This document shows, piece after piece, positions 9,129 to 17,216 of a stretch of 50,637 nt of DNA. Source of the stretch: Actinobacteria bacterium OK074 (GTDB lineage: Bacteria > Actinomycetota > Actinomycetes > Streptomycetales > Streptomycetaceae). The stretch spans positions 1 through 50,637 of the forward strand of contig LJCV01000284.1 of NCBI GenBank assembly GCA_001298575.1. The letters run 5' to 3'. A program made the translations under genes and the position numbers. How positions within the stretch are numbered: position 1 is the first letter of the stretch; every line of letters begins with the position of its first letter. The notes under the pieces are model-generated. The model saw nothing but the letters and a program-made list of their open reading frames with translations. It did no database searches and had not been told where the DNA came from.

Positions 9129-9201
9129 TCTCGATTCTCCTGGAGTTCGGATCTTGAGTTCTGGGCGAGTTCGTGGCACTACCCGAGAGGTGAAGCACCG
9201 C

Positions 9202-9924
9202 ATGACGACGCAGCCCGGTCGGCCGGCCGAAGAAGAGTTCCAGCCCGTCACCGAGGAGCAGTTGGCCGAACAGTTGGCGTACTACTCCAGCCGGGCGGGG
9301 GAATACGACGACTGGTGGCTACGGCGAGGATCCTTCGACAAGGGTGAGGCCGCGAACGAGGTGTGGTTCCGCGAGGCGGAACTCGTCCGGTCCGTGCTGT
9401 ACTCGATCGATCTCGGCGACGACGTCCTCGAACTCGCCCCCGGTACGGGCACCTGGAGCGCGCATCTCGCCCCCCGCGCCCGGAACCTCCTGCTGGTCGA
9501 CGGGTCCGCCGAGATGCTCGCGCACAACCCGGCGGCCAAGGAGGAACAGGTCCGGACCGAGATCGCGGACCTGTTCACCTGGGAGACCGACGAGCGGTTC
9601 GACACCGTCGTCTTCACGTTCTGGATCTCGCATGTCCCGCGCGAACGACTCCGTCCCTTCTTCCGTTCGCTCGGGGGCTGGCTACGGCCCGGCGGCCGGC
9701 TGTTCTTCGTCGACGACCTGCCGCTCGCGACCACCGAACCCCATGTGGACGGCGCGGCCGGGCAGACCATGACGCGGCGGCTCAACAGCGGTGCGAGCGC
9801 GACCATCGTCAAGAACTTCTACCGGGCCGAGGAACTCGCCGCCGTCGCCGACGAGTTCGGCATCGACCTCGAAGTGCGGGAGAGCGAGACCTACTTCCAG
9901 TACGGCACCGGCCGCAGGCGCTGA
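9202..9924 (+). CDS. SAM-dependent methyltransferase (class I)
   Basis: The 240-aa protein shows a class I methyltransferase fold. Motif I is VLELAPGTGTWSAHL (about residues 73-87), an acidic LLLVDGSAEML follows (SAM ribose contact), and a post-motif III region contains LRPGGRLFFVDD. It would transfer a methyl group from S-adenosylmethionine to a small acceptor. The start is ATG 9202 with GAGAGG about 11 bp before it; the frame is open further upstream, but that stretch lacks a binding site and overlaps the divergent gene. It sits between the N-oxygenase and the PEP-mutase operon, so an O- or N-methylation of the phosphonate product is likely. Confidence 0.75.
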   Translation: MTTQPGRPAEEEFQPVTEEQLAEQLAYYSSRAGEYDDWWLRRGSFDKGEAANEVWFREAELVRSVLYSIDLGDDVLELAPGTGTWSAHLAPRARNLLLVDGSAEMLAHNPAAKEEQVRTEIADLFTWETDERFDTVVFTFWISHVPRERLRPFFRSLGGWLRPGGRLFFVDDLPLATTEPHVDGAAGQTMTRRLNSGASATIVKNFYRAEELAAVADEFGIDLEVRESETYFQYGTGRRR

Positions 9925-9946
9925 GCGGCGGGGTCCGGCGGCGCGC

Positions 9947-11416
9947 TCAGCCGACACCGATCGTCGCCGTTCTCAGTTCGGTGAAGAACTCGATCGTGTC
10001 GTCGGCGCACTCCGCTGGGCCCACCTGGGACTCCTTGGTCCCGATGTGCGGCATGTGCGGGAACGCCCCCACCCCCGGCCGGTTGACGTGCAGCATCCCG
10101 GCCTCGGCCTCGGCGAGGAACCGGCCGATCAGCGGCAGGCTCGCCGTGAACAGGGTGGCCGACATCCCGTACCGGACGGCGTTGTTGAGCGCCACCGCCT
10201 CGTCGAAGTCCCGGCAACTCAGCACCACCAGGACCGGGCCGAACACCTCGGTGTTCGCCAGCGGCGCGTCCGCCGCGAGCCCGGTGAGCACCGTCGGCGC
10301 CATGAAGTAGCCGCCGTCCTCGGTGACCACCGCCCTCCCGCCGGTGACGAGCCGGGCGCCGTCCCGTACGGCCTCGGACACGGCGTCCAGACAGCGTTCC
10401 AGGCTGGCGCTGTTGATCAGCGGGCCGAGGTCGGTCCCCGGATCGTCCGGGCGGCCCACCCGCAGCGCGCGCGCCCGGGCCGCGAGGAGTCCGACGAACT
10501 CGTCGAAGACGTCGTCCTGGACGATGGCCCGGCTGGTCGCCGAACACCGTTGCCCCGCCTGGCCGAAGGCGCCGTGCGCGACGGCGTCGGCCGCCTTCTC
10601 CAGGTCGGCGTCCGCCAGTACGACGACCGCGTTCTTCCCGCCCATTTCGAGCTGCGTCCTGGTGAGCGACGCGGCGGCGGCCGTCTGCACGCGGCGGCCG
10701 ACCTCGACACTGCCGGTGAAGGACACCCCCTTGACCAGCGGGTGTTCGACGAGGGCGGCCCCGGTCGTGCCGTCGCCGTGCACGAGGTTGACCGCACCGG
10801 CCGGAACTCCCGCCTCGTGGGCCAGACTTACCAGCCGCTCGGCGGTGAACGGAGCCAGCGGGGACGGCTTCAGCACCACCGTGCAGCCGGCCACCAGCGC
10901 CGGGGCCAGCTTCCACACCGGGATGGCCAGCGGGAAGTTCCACGGGGTGATGAGAGCCACCACTCCGATCGCGTGGCGCGTGGTGGAACTCCACGTGTCC
11001 GGGCTGTCGGAGGGCAGCGTCCGGCCCCCGAGCCGTCGGCCCAGCCCGGCGGCGAACCGCACGATCTCGATCGACCGCGCGACCTCCGCGGTCGCCTCCG
11101 CCGCGGTCTTGCCGTGCTCCTCGGTGATCAGCCGGGCCAGTTCGCCGCGGTCCCGCTCCATCAGCCCGGCCAGCCGGTGCACCAGGTCCGCGCGGGCGAT
11201 CGAGCCCAGCCTCCGCCACGCCGCGAGCTGCCCGTGCGCCGTCGTCACGGCGCTGTCGACAACTCCCCGGTCCGCGACGGGGATCCGGCCTAAAGAAGTT
11301 CCCGGACGGGCCGGGTTGACCTTTTCCAGCAGAGCGCCGTCCTGGACCCGGTGGCCGCCCACGAGGTGTGCGCCCAGGTGGAGTTGGTCGGCCCGCACAT
11401 CAACGCTCAACGACAT
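9947..11416 (-). CDS. Aldehyde dehydrogenase, likely phosphonoacetaldehyde dehydrogenase
   Basis: The 489-aa NAD(P)-dependent aldehyde dehydrogenase has the general base Glu in LEMGGKN (about E257) and the catalytic Cys in GQRCSATS (about C291), both intact, plus the TPWNFPLA cofactor segment. It is the last gene of the PEP-mutase operon, and its ATG (11416, GAGG upstream) overlaps the pepM end by 17 bp. Given phosphonopyruvate decarboxylase upstream, its natural substrate is probably phosphonoacetaldehyde, giving phosphonoacetate. This replaces the alcohol dehydrogenase or transaminase found in the hydroxyethyl- or aminoethyl-phosphonate branches. The substrate is inferred from context. Confidence 0.8.
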   Translation of the reverse strand: MSLSVDVRADQLHLGAHLVGGHRVQDGALLEKVNPARPGTSLGRIPVADRGVVDSAVTTAHGQLAAWRRLGSIARADLVHRLAGLMERDRGELARLITEEHGKTAAEATAEVARSIEIVRFAAGLGRRLGGRTLPSDSPDTWSSTTRHAIGVVALITPWNFPLAIPVWKLAPALVAGCTVVLKPSPLAPFTAERLVSLAHEAGVPAGAVNLVHGDGTTGAALVEHPLVKGVSFTGSVEVGRRVQTAAAASLTRTQLEMGGKNAVVVLADADLEKAADAVAHGAFGQAGQRCSATSRAIVQDDVFDEFVGLLAARARALRVGRPDDPGTDLGPLINSASLERCLDAVSEAVRDGARLVTGGRAVVTEDGGYFMAPTVLTGLAADAPLANTEVFGPVLVVLSCRDFDEAVALNNAVRYGMSATLFTASLPLIGRFLAEAEAGMLHVNRPGVGAFPHMPHIGTKESQVGPAECADDTIEFFTELRTATIGVG

Positions 11417-12341
11417 CGGCGTTCCTCGGCTCGTCACCGGCACTGTTCAGGATCTGCTTGGCCACGCCCTGGCCGATCGACTCGAAGCGGTCCTCGGCCG
11501 ACAGCAGCGCGGCCACGTCCTGGTACTGGAACACCTCGCCCAGCGGGGCCAGTTGGCCCTCCACGGGCGCCGCCGTGCCCTCGGCGAGGATGGAGTCGAA
11601 GATCTGGCGGATCGACGTGATGGCGCCCCGCAGACCCTGGTTGGCGTAGATCGCGAGCGAGGCCCCGGCGGCCCGCAGCTCCTCCATGGTCACGCTGTTG
11701 TACGTCGTCGGCACCACCACGATCGGCAGGTCACCGGCGTAGGCGGAGCAGAACGAGTAGATCTCGTCCGGTGTCTTGAGCTTGGAGTGGATCAACAGGG
11801 CATCCGCGCCCGCGAGTTCGTATGCCTCGGCCCGGCGCAGCGCCTCGTCCAGGCCGTAGCCGGAGATGAACGCCTCGATGCGGGCGACGATGACGAACTC
11901 CTCGCTGACACGTGTCGCCACCGCGGCGGCGATCTTGCCGGCGAAGTCCTCGATCGGTACGAGGGCCTGGTTGCCCGCGACGAAACTGTTGAGCTTCGGG
12001 AAGGTCTTGTCCTCGATGCAGACGCCCTGCACCCCGGCGGCCTCGTAACTGCGCACCATGTGGACGACGTTGCCGATGCCGCCGAAGCCGGAGTCGCAGT
12101 CCGCGAGGACCGGGACGGACACCTTCTCGACCATCGCCCGGGCCACGGCGAGGCATTCGTTCATGCTGAGGATGTTGGCGTCGGGGACGCCCAGCGAGGC
12201 GGCGATCTCCAGGCCGCTCGCCCAGACCACGTCGAACCCGGCCTGCTCGACCAGTTGCGCGGTCAGCGGGTTGTGGGCACCGGCCGCCTTGGCCAGGTCG
12301 GCGTTGTGCAGCAGCGTGCGCAGGGACTTTACCGGCGACAT
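11400..12341 (-). CDS. pepM: Phosphoenolpyruvate phosphomutase (C-P bond forming)
   Basis: The 313-aa isocitrate-lyase/PEP-mutase superfamily enzyme carries the diagnostic PepM signature EDKTFPKLNSF at residues 110-120 (E-D-K-x5-N-S), plus D81 and D83 of the metal site in ADCDSGFGG and the WASGLEIAASLG segment. It converts phosphoenolpyruvate to phosphonopyruvate, the entry step of nearly all biological C-P bond formation, in the cytoplasm. The start is ATG 12341 with AGGGAGAA upstream; longer in-frame reading upstream has no conserved sequence. The two decarboxylase subunit genes lie just upstream, separated by 94 bp. They remove phosphonopyruvate and so pull the unfavourable equilibrium. 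Confidence 0.95.
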   Translation of the reverse strand: MSPVKSLRTLLHNADLAKAAGAHNPLTAQLVEQAGFDVVWASGLEIAASLGVPDANILSMNECLAVARAMVEKVSVPVLADCDSGFGGIGNVVHMVRSYEAAGVQGVCIEDKTFPKLNSFVAGNQALVPIEDFAGKIAAAVATRVSEEFVIVARIEAFISGYGLDEALRRAEAYELAGADALLIHSKLKTPDEIYSFCSAYAGDLPIVVVPTTYNSVTMEELRAAGASLAIYANQGLRGAITSIRQIFDSILAEGTAAPVEGQLAPLGEVFQYQDVAALLSAEDRFESIGQGVAKQILNSAGDEPRNADVVER

Positions 12342-12435
12342 TGATGTTCTCCCTTGCGGTGATGTGCGTGACCGGGCGGCACTGACGACCGAGCGGTCAT
12401 TACCTGACGGGGTGTTAACTGCGGCTGGGTGGTGG

Positions 12436-12978
12436 CTACTTGACCGACAGGAAGCGGGTGAAGCGCTCACGCAGTTCCTGGGGGGTCTGCACCACACGGC
12501 GGCCGACGGGCGCGTTGCGCGGCTGGACCTTCGCGTGCACGAAGGCGGGGAAGGCGTCGATCGACGCCCAGTCGACGTCCGGTGTGTCCACGGAGATCGC
12601 CCGGCGATAGCCGAAGGCCAGCGCGGCCGAGGGAGGGTCCTGGAACGTCACCGTGCGCTGGCCGCCGGTGCTGCCGTGGACACCGTTGTCGAGCACGACG
12701 TGGAGCAGCCGCGCCCCGGCCGCCGCGACGCTCAGCATGCCGCCGGTGTTCATCGCCAGCGAGCCGTCGCCGTCGAGCACGACGACCAGCCGGCCGGGGT
12801 CGGCCAGGGCGACCCCGACCCCCACGGGAGCGGCCATCCCCATGGAGCCGACGAGATAGAAGTTCCCGTCGCGGTCCTCGAAGTTGAACAGGTCACGCGA
12901 GATGTGCCCGCAGGTCGAGATCACCGCCGCGGTCGGGAACGCCGTCAGCACCGAGCGGAACATGTCCTCGTACTGCAT
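12436..12978 (-). CDS. ppd: Phosphonopyruvate decarboxylase, beta (TPP-binding) subunit
   Basis: The 180-aa protein equals the C-terminal, cofactor-binding half of a thiamine-diphosphate decarboxylase. It has GDGSLAMNTGG (about residues 70-80) and a following VVLDNGVHGSTGGQ, together the GDG...N magnesium-pyrophosphate motif. With the upstream alpha subunit it would convert phosphonopyruvate to phosphonoacetaldehyde. The two-gene layout is like sulfopyruvate decarboxylase ComDE; many actinobacterial phosphonate clusters use a single fused chain instead. Its ATG (12978) overlaps the alpha stop (ATGA), so subunits should be made in step. Sulfopyruvate as substrate is excluded mainly by the adjacent PEP mutase. 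Confidence 0.88.
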   Translation of the reverse strand: MQYEDMFRSVLTAFPTAAVISTCGHISRDLFNFEDRDGNFYLVGSMGMAAPVGVGVALADPGRLVVVLDGDGSLAMNTGGMLSVAAAGARLLHVVLDNGVHGSTGGQRTVTFQDPPSAALAFGYRRAISVDTPDVDWASIDAFPAFVHAKVQPRNAPVGRRVVQTPQELRERFTRFLSVK

Positions 12979-13493
12979 CAGACCCCCGAGGTGATCAGGA
13001 CGGCCACCGCGCGGTTGCCGTCGTCGTGGAGGTCCACCGCCGTGTCGATCGCCCGGGCGGGATCCTCCGGGTCCAGGACCACGTGTCCGAAGCCGACGGA
13101 GTCGAGGACGCGGAGCAGTTCCCGGCCGATGATGTCGTGCTCGACGGCGTCGGTGTCGTCGAAGCCGCGCCAACTCATGATCACCAGGGGGTTGATGCCG
13201 TAGATCTGGGTGAGCGAGGTGAAGGAGTTCAGGCTGTAGCCGAGCCCGGAGTTCTGCATCAGGACGAACGGGGACCGGCCGCCGAGCCGGGCACCGACCG
13301 CGATGCCCACGGCGGTGTCCTCACGCGGCGCGGGGACGTAGGACAGGCCCAACTCCCGCTTGGTGTCCGGTGATTCGAGGTGCCGGAACAGGCCGGTCAG
13401 GAGGGAACAGGGCACGCCGGTGGCGAAGTCGAAGCTGTGCGCGGCGAGTTGTTCCAGGGTGCGGAGCGCGACGTCCGTCGCCACCTGGGTCAT
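12978..13493 (-). CDS. ppd: Phosphonopyruvate decarboxylase, alpha subunit
   Basis: The 171-aa protein matches the N-terminal (PYR) domain of phosphonopyruvate/sulfopyruvate decarboxylases. It has FDFATGVPCSLLTGLF near residue 21, the catalytic Glu (E58) in PAPREDTAVGIAVGARL that activates the thiazolium, and QNSGLGYSLN. The start is ATG 13493, overlapping the stop of the CDP-alcohol transferase gene by four bases. It is the partner of the beta subunit immediately downstream; neither half would be active alone. The pair decarboxylates phosphonopyruvate to phosphonoacetaldehyde. Confidence 0.88.
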   Translation of the reverse strand: MTQVATDVALRTLEQLAAHSFDFATGVPCSLLTGLFRHLESPDTKRELGLSYVPAPREDTAVGIAVGARLGGRSPFVLMQNSGLGYSLNSFTSLTQIYGINPLVIMSWRGFDDTDAVEHDIIGRELLRVLDSVGFGHVVLDPEDPARAIDTAVDLHDDGNRAVAVLITSGV

Positions 13494-14221
13494 GATCCGA
13501 TCCCCTGCGCGGCGTAGACGAACAGGACGGCGGTCTGCGCGAAGCAGAAGACCAGGAATCCCTTGAGGAAACGCCCGCGGAGCTTCGGGACCGTGAAAGG
13601 CGCGACATTCAGAATCGCAACCGCGAATCCCGCCACGGCCGCGCCGCCCACCGCCGCACCCGGTGCCACTGCCCAGAGAACGAGCAGCACAAGGGCGACC
13701 ACCACCGGGTTGTAGAAGATCGGCATCCCCGAGAATTTCCCGCCGGAGAGTCCGTAGACGTTGAAATAGGCCAGCCGCGTGACACCGGCGACCACGATCA
13801 GGGCGGCCGGAACCAGCAGGAGCGAATTCCAGTCACCCACGGCCAGGACCAGGACGGCCGGGCCGACACCGCTGCAGATGGCGTCCGCGAGCGAGTCCAA
13901 TTGGAGCCCCAGCGGGGGCATGTGGGCCGGCCGGTTCTTGGTGCTGCGGGCGATCGGACCGTCGAAACAGTCCAGGACGACCGCGATCACCCCCATCGCG
14001 GCGGACACCTGGAGCTTGCCCTGTGCGGCGAAGTAGATGCCGAGAAGACCGCTCACCACACCGGCGATGGTGCAGAGGTTCGCCCAGTCCGCCAATAAGG
14101 AGAGGATGGTCGGGTTGGCCTGACTGGCTGGATCTGTCGGTTCGGCCGGACCGGCGTTTTTGGCCGGTTCCGTGGGTTTGGCCGGCTCGGACGGTTTGGC
14201 CTGGGCGTTCTGCTGGGTCAT
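13490..14221 (-). CDS. CDP-alcohol phosphatidyltransferase family protein (PssA-like)
   Basis: The 243-aa polytopic membrane protein has the CDP-alcohol transferase motif D84-x2-D87-G88-x2-A91-R92, then G105-x3-D109-x3-D113. The LQLDSLADAICSGVGPA stretch resembles phosphatidylserine synthase PssA. The first 36 residues are a Pro/Ala/Lys/Glu-rich cytosolic tail. The AR-to-G spacing is 12 rather than the usual 8, an oddity to note. With the cytidylyltransferase-like gene in the same operon, it probably moves a phosphonate from a CMP-phosphonate to an alcohol; serine is suggested by the PssA resemblance. A phosphonolipid headgroup reaction is the alternative. Start ATG 14221 overlaps the asparagine synthetase stop. 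Confidence 0.82.
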   Translation of the reverse strand: MTQQNAQAKPSEPAKPTEPAKNAGPAEPTDPASQANPTILSLLADWANLCTIAGVVSGLLGIYFAAQGKLQVSAAMGVIAVVLDCFDGPIARSTKNRPAHMPPLGLQLDSLADAICSGVGPAVLVLAVGDWNSLLLVPAALIVVAGVTRLAYFNVYGLSGGKFSGMPIFYNPVVVALVLLVLWAVAPGAAVGGAAVAGFAVAILNVAPFTVPKLRGRFLKGFLVFCFAQTAVLFVYAAQGIGS

Positions 14222-16155
14222 GCGTCCACCACGTTCTGCAGCCAGAGTTCGACGTTCATGTACATCCAGACTTTCTTTCCGTAGAAGTCGTGGTCCAGGT
14301 TTTGCGGGTTCGACAGGAACTGTTCCATCCGGCGCGGGTCGAATATCCCGCGGCGGGTCGCGACCGGGTCGAGAAGGATGTCCTTGGCCTCGTCGAGCAT
14401 TCCGGCACGCATCCAGTCGTCCAGTGGCGTGGGGAAGCCCATCTTCTTGCGCTGGGTCAGCTCGCGGGGCAGATAGCGCTCGGCCAGCTTCCGCAGCAGC
14501 GTCTTCGTCGTGTCCAGGCTTTCGGAGGCGGCGAAGGCGGGGGTGGAGACGGAACGGAACTGGGACCAGCGGCTGTTCCAGCTCATCTTGTACTTGACCG
14601 GCATCCGGATGAACGTCTCGATCAGCTCCGCGTCCACGAAGGGAACGCGCCCTTCGAGACTGGCCGCCATGCCGATGGTGTCGACCTTGTCGAGAATCGC
14701 CCCGATGTGCAGATGCTGGAAGGCGTGCAGCACCGAGTCGTACGGATTTCCCTTCCCGGTACGGCCGAAGGACGCCTCGAACGGATACCGGGTGGCCCGG
14801 TCGCCGTCGAGAATCGCACGGGACTCGGCGGTGAAGAGTTCGTTCTTCTCCTCGAACGGCACCCAGTTGTAGACGCGGTAGAAATGTTCGAGGTGGCTCC
14901 GCACATCCAGATTGGCCAGTACGGAGGTCTGACTCGGACCGCGTCCGGATACTATCCGGTCGACCGTGTCCGCCGGAAGTATTTTCCGCAAAGCGCTGAT
15001 TTTCTTCCAGTCGAGCGGAGAACGCATGACGCGCCCGTAGCCGCCGAAGAGTTCGTCCGCGCCGTCACCGGAAAGGGCCACGGTGACGTCGTGCTTCATG
15101 AGCTTGGAAAGCTCCAGCACGGCGATCTCCTGGGGAATGCTCAACGGCGCGTCCCGGTGCCGGATGAGCGGTATCAGGCCCTTCCGGTAGTCCTCGTGCC
15201 CGACGACGAGATGCTGGTGCTCGGCCCCGACCTCCCGGGCGACGGCCTCCGCGAACCGGCCCTCGTCGTAGGCGCCGTCGCCGTACCCCACCGAGAACGT
15301 CCTGATGGGGCGGTCGCTCATTCTGGCCATCATGGCCACGATCAGGCTGGAGTCGAGCCCGCCGCTGAGGTAGGCGCCCAGGGGCACCTCGGACACCATG
15401 CAGCGGCGGATCGACTGCTCCAGCAGCTGGTCGGCGCGGTCCAGCCAGTCCGCCTCGGAGGTGGATCCGTCGATGGCCGGGACCGGGAGGCTCCAGTACT
15501 GCCGGACCTTGATCTCGGCGCCCTTGACGGTGATGACATGGCCGGGCAGGACCTTTTCCAGGCCGTCGAAATAGCTGACTCCCCAGACGGGCTGCCGGAA
15601 GGTCAGATAGCTCGATATCCCGTCCAGACTGGCCACCCGGCGGAAGTCCGGATGAGCGAAGACGGACTTCATCTCCGAGCCGAACACGAACTGGGAGCCG
15701 ACCTGTGCCCAGTAGAGCGGTTTGATGCCCAGCCGGTCCCGCGCGAGGGTCAGGGTTCCGGAGCGAGGGTCGTGGATGGCGAAGGCGAACATTCCCACGA
15801 GTTCGTCCACGACCCGCTCGCCCCATTGCAGGTATCCCTGGAGGATGGACTCGGTGTCGCTCGTCGTGCGAAACCTGCGGCCGAGCCCTTCCAGCCGGGT
15901 CCGCAGTTCACGGTAGTTGTAGATCTCGCCGTTGAAAACGAGGGCCACACCGCTGTCCTCGTCCGTCATCGGCTGGTGTCCGTGCGGAACGTCGATGACG
16001 CTCAGCCGCTGGAAACCCAACCCGACCGGTCCCTCGATGTGCAGGCCGCTCTCGTCGGGTCCGCGATGGACCAGACAGTCCGTCATCGTTTTGAGCAGGT
16101 CGGTCTGCTCGAAATTCCGTCCGTCGGTCTGGAAAACGCCCGCCACGCCACACAT
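14218..16155 (-). CDS. Glutamine-dependent asparagine synthetase-like amidotransferase
   Basis: The 645-aa protein has an N-terminal class II glutaminase domain starting MCGVAGVF (Cys2 is the nucleophile after Met removal), with GEIYNY and RLSVIDVPHGHQP. This is followed by an ATP-pyrophosphatase synthetase domain with SGGLDSS at 264-270 and SGDGADELFGGYGR. All key residues look intact. It adenylates a carboxylate and transfers ammonia from glutamine, or a bound amine. Inside a phosphonate operon it is more likely a tailoring enzyme making an amide than housekeeping AsnB. Start ATG 16155 is required for the N-terminal Cys. It is the second gene of the operon, 99 bp behind the nucleotidyltransferase. 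Confidence 0.88.
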   Translation of the reverse strand: MCGVAGVFQTDGRNFEQTDLLKTMTDCLVHRGPDESGLHIEGPVGLGFQRLSVIDVPHGHQPMTDEDSGVALVFNGEIYNYRELRTRLEGLGRRFRTTSDTESILQGYLQWGERVVDELVGMFAFAIHDPRSGTLTLARDRLGIKPLYWAQVGSQFVFGSEMKSVFAHPDFRRVASLDGISSYLTFRQPVWGVSYFDGLEKVLPGHVITVKGAEIKVRQYWSLPVPAIDGSTSEADWLDRADQLLEQSIRRCMVSEVPLGAYLSGGLDSSLIVAMMARMSDRPIRTFSVGYGDGAYDEGRFAEAVAREVGAEHQHLVVGHEDYRKGLIPLIRHRDAPLSIPQEIAVLELSKLMKHDVTVALSGDGADELFGGYGRVMRSPLDWKKISALRKILPADTVDRIVSGRGPSQTSVLANLDVRSHLEHFYRVYNWVPFEEKNELFTAESRAILDGDRATRYPFEASFGRTGKGNPYDSVLHAFQHLHIGAILDKVDTIGMAASLEGRVPFVDAELIETFIRMPVKYKMSWNSRWSQFRSVSTPAFAASESLDTTKTLLRKLAERYLPRELTQRKKMGFPTPLDDWMRAGMLDEAKDILLDPVATRRGIFDPRRMEQFLSNPQNLDHDFYGKKVWMYMNVELWLQNVVDA

Positions 16156-16254
16156 TGTCGTTTTGTCCCTTTCTCGGGGTGTGGTGTTCCGTACCGTCGT
16201 TCAGTTCTGCCGTTTCGGTTCTGCCGTTCGGGTCCGCCGCTCGAAGCGGGTCTT

Positions 16255-16962
16255 CTACTCGAAGCGTTCTTTCGCGATCAGGTAGTCGTCCCCGTCGTCG
16301 ATCTCGGCCCATTCGTCGCTCTTGACGTCGACGAAGGAGACCGGGACGGCCGTACTGATATCGGCCATGACTGACGTGAAATAGGCGTCCGTGCCGCGGC
16401 CGGCGGTCATTTCCGCGACGATGGCGTCGGCGAGCCGGTCGGCCGCGGAACTCCGCGCGCTCAGGAACCCGACATAGTTCCCGTCCGCCTCGGCCGGGGC
16501 GATGTGATTGCCCATGTCCACGCTCTTGTCGGCCGCCCGGCGCACCCGCATGGTGCCGGTCAGCCGTGAAGAGAGGTCGACCAGCAGGTTGATTCCGGAA
16601 AGCCCGTCCCACAGATCTGTTATGGCCTGATCCGACACGACGACGTCGCCGAAGAGCACGGCGCAGTCGTGACCGCGCAGCAGGTCGGCGTGGGTCGCGA
16701 GCGTCCAGAGGTTGTTGGTGCGTTCGAAATCCGCGTAGTAATGCAGAGTCGCGCGGTTGCCTACTTCTTGGGTGATTTGGTCAGCTTCATGGCCGACGAT
16801 GACGTGCACATCGGTCACGCCGTTCAGGCTGAGTTGATTCAGTACTCGGGAGATCAGTGTCTCTCCGTCGATCCGGATCAGACACTTCGGCTGCCCTTCG
16901 GTTATGTCCCGGGCCCGGGTGCCCCGGCCGGCGCAGAGCAGGATTGCACGACGATACGTCAT
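16255..16962 (-). CDS. Nucleotidyltransferase, probable phosphonate cytidylyltransferase
   Basis: The 235-aa sugar-phosphate/choline-phosphate type nucleotidyltransferase begins with the loop LLCAGRGTRARDITEGQPKCLI (G-x-G-x-R...PK, residues 8-29). It has FERTNNLWTL (an NN-x-x-S/T-L motif like LicC and PntC) and LFGDVVVSD (metal-binding Asp). PntC-type relatives make CMP-aminoethylphosphonate from CTP. Here, with a CDP-alcohol transferase in the same operon, the enzyme likely activates phosphonoacetate or a derivative as CMP-phosphonate. ATG 16962 is preceded by GAGAGG. It is the first gene of the seven-gene minus-strand operon. Confidence 0.82.
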   Translation of the reverse strand: MTYRRAILLCAGRGTRARDITEGQPKCLIRIDGETLISRVLNQLSLNGVTDVHVIVGHEADQITQEVGNRATLHYYADFERTNNLWTLATHADLLRGHDCAVLFGDVVVSDQAITDLWDGLSGINLLVDLSSRLTGTMRVRRAADKSVDMGNHIAPAEADGNYVGFLSARSSAADRLADAIVAEMTAGRGTDAYFTSVMADISTAVPVSFVDVKSDEWAEIDDGDDYLIAKERFE

Positions 16963-17049
16963 TACCTCTCCTCGGAGCGCAACACGTTCCGCAACGCTTC
17001 ACCACCGTACTGATCAGTGTCGTTCGAGTGAAGGCTTGATTAACTTAAA

Positions 17050-17078
17050 AATGTATGACGATTGCTCCTGCAATGCAA
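17050..17078 (-). promoter_or_regulatory. Candidate promoter of the phosphonate operon with an internal inverted repeat
   Basis: On the minus strand TTGCAT (17078-17073) and TACATT (17055-17050) are separated by 17 bp, a housekeeping-type spacing, about 90 bp upstream of the nucleotidyltransferase start. A perfect inverted repeat ATTGC-TCCT-GCAAT (17061-17074) lies in the spacer and touches the -35, where a repressor could block the promoter. This stretch is much richer in A+T than its surroundings. Confidence 0.4.
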
Positions 17079-17216
17079 AAAACTCATCAATGTACCGTGC
17101 GTGGGTTTTTCTTTGCGTTGGCGTGGGGGTTTCGGAGGGTCAGGTGCGCGCAACGGATTGTCGCGCTGCGTAATGGGTGCTGCACGAGGGGTGGTTGCTC
17201 GGGTGATCGGTGTCGC

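Noticed and set aside
9004..9201. N-terminal extension of the methyltransferase to an upstream in-frame ATG
   Set aside because: It would overlap the divergent N-oxygenase gene and its ribosome binding site, while ATG 9202 has its own GAGAGG site and starts where the family fold begins.
14023..16374. Long plus-strand open frame opposite the asparagine synthetase gene
   Set aside because: It is a shadow of the minus-strand operon; the synthetase motifs are unmistakable on the other strand.
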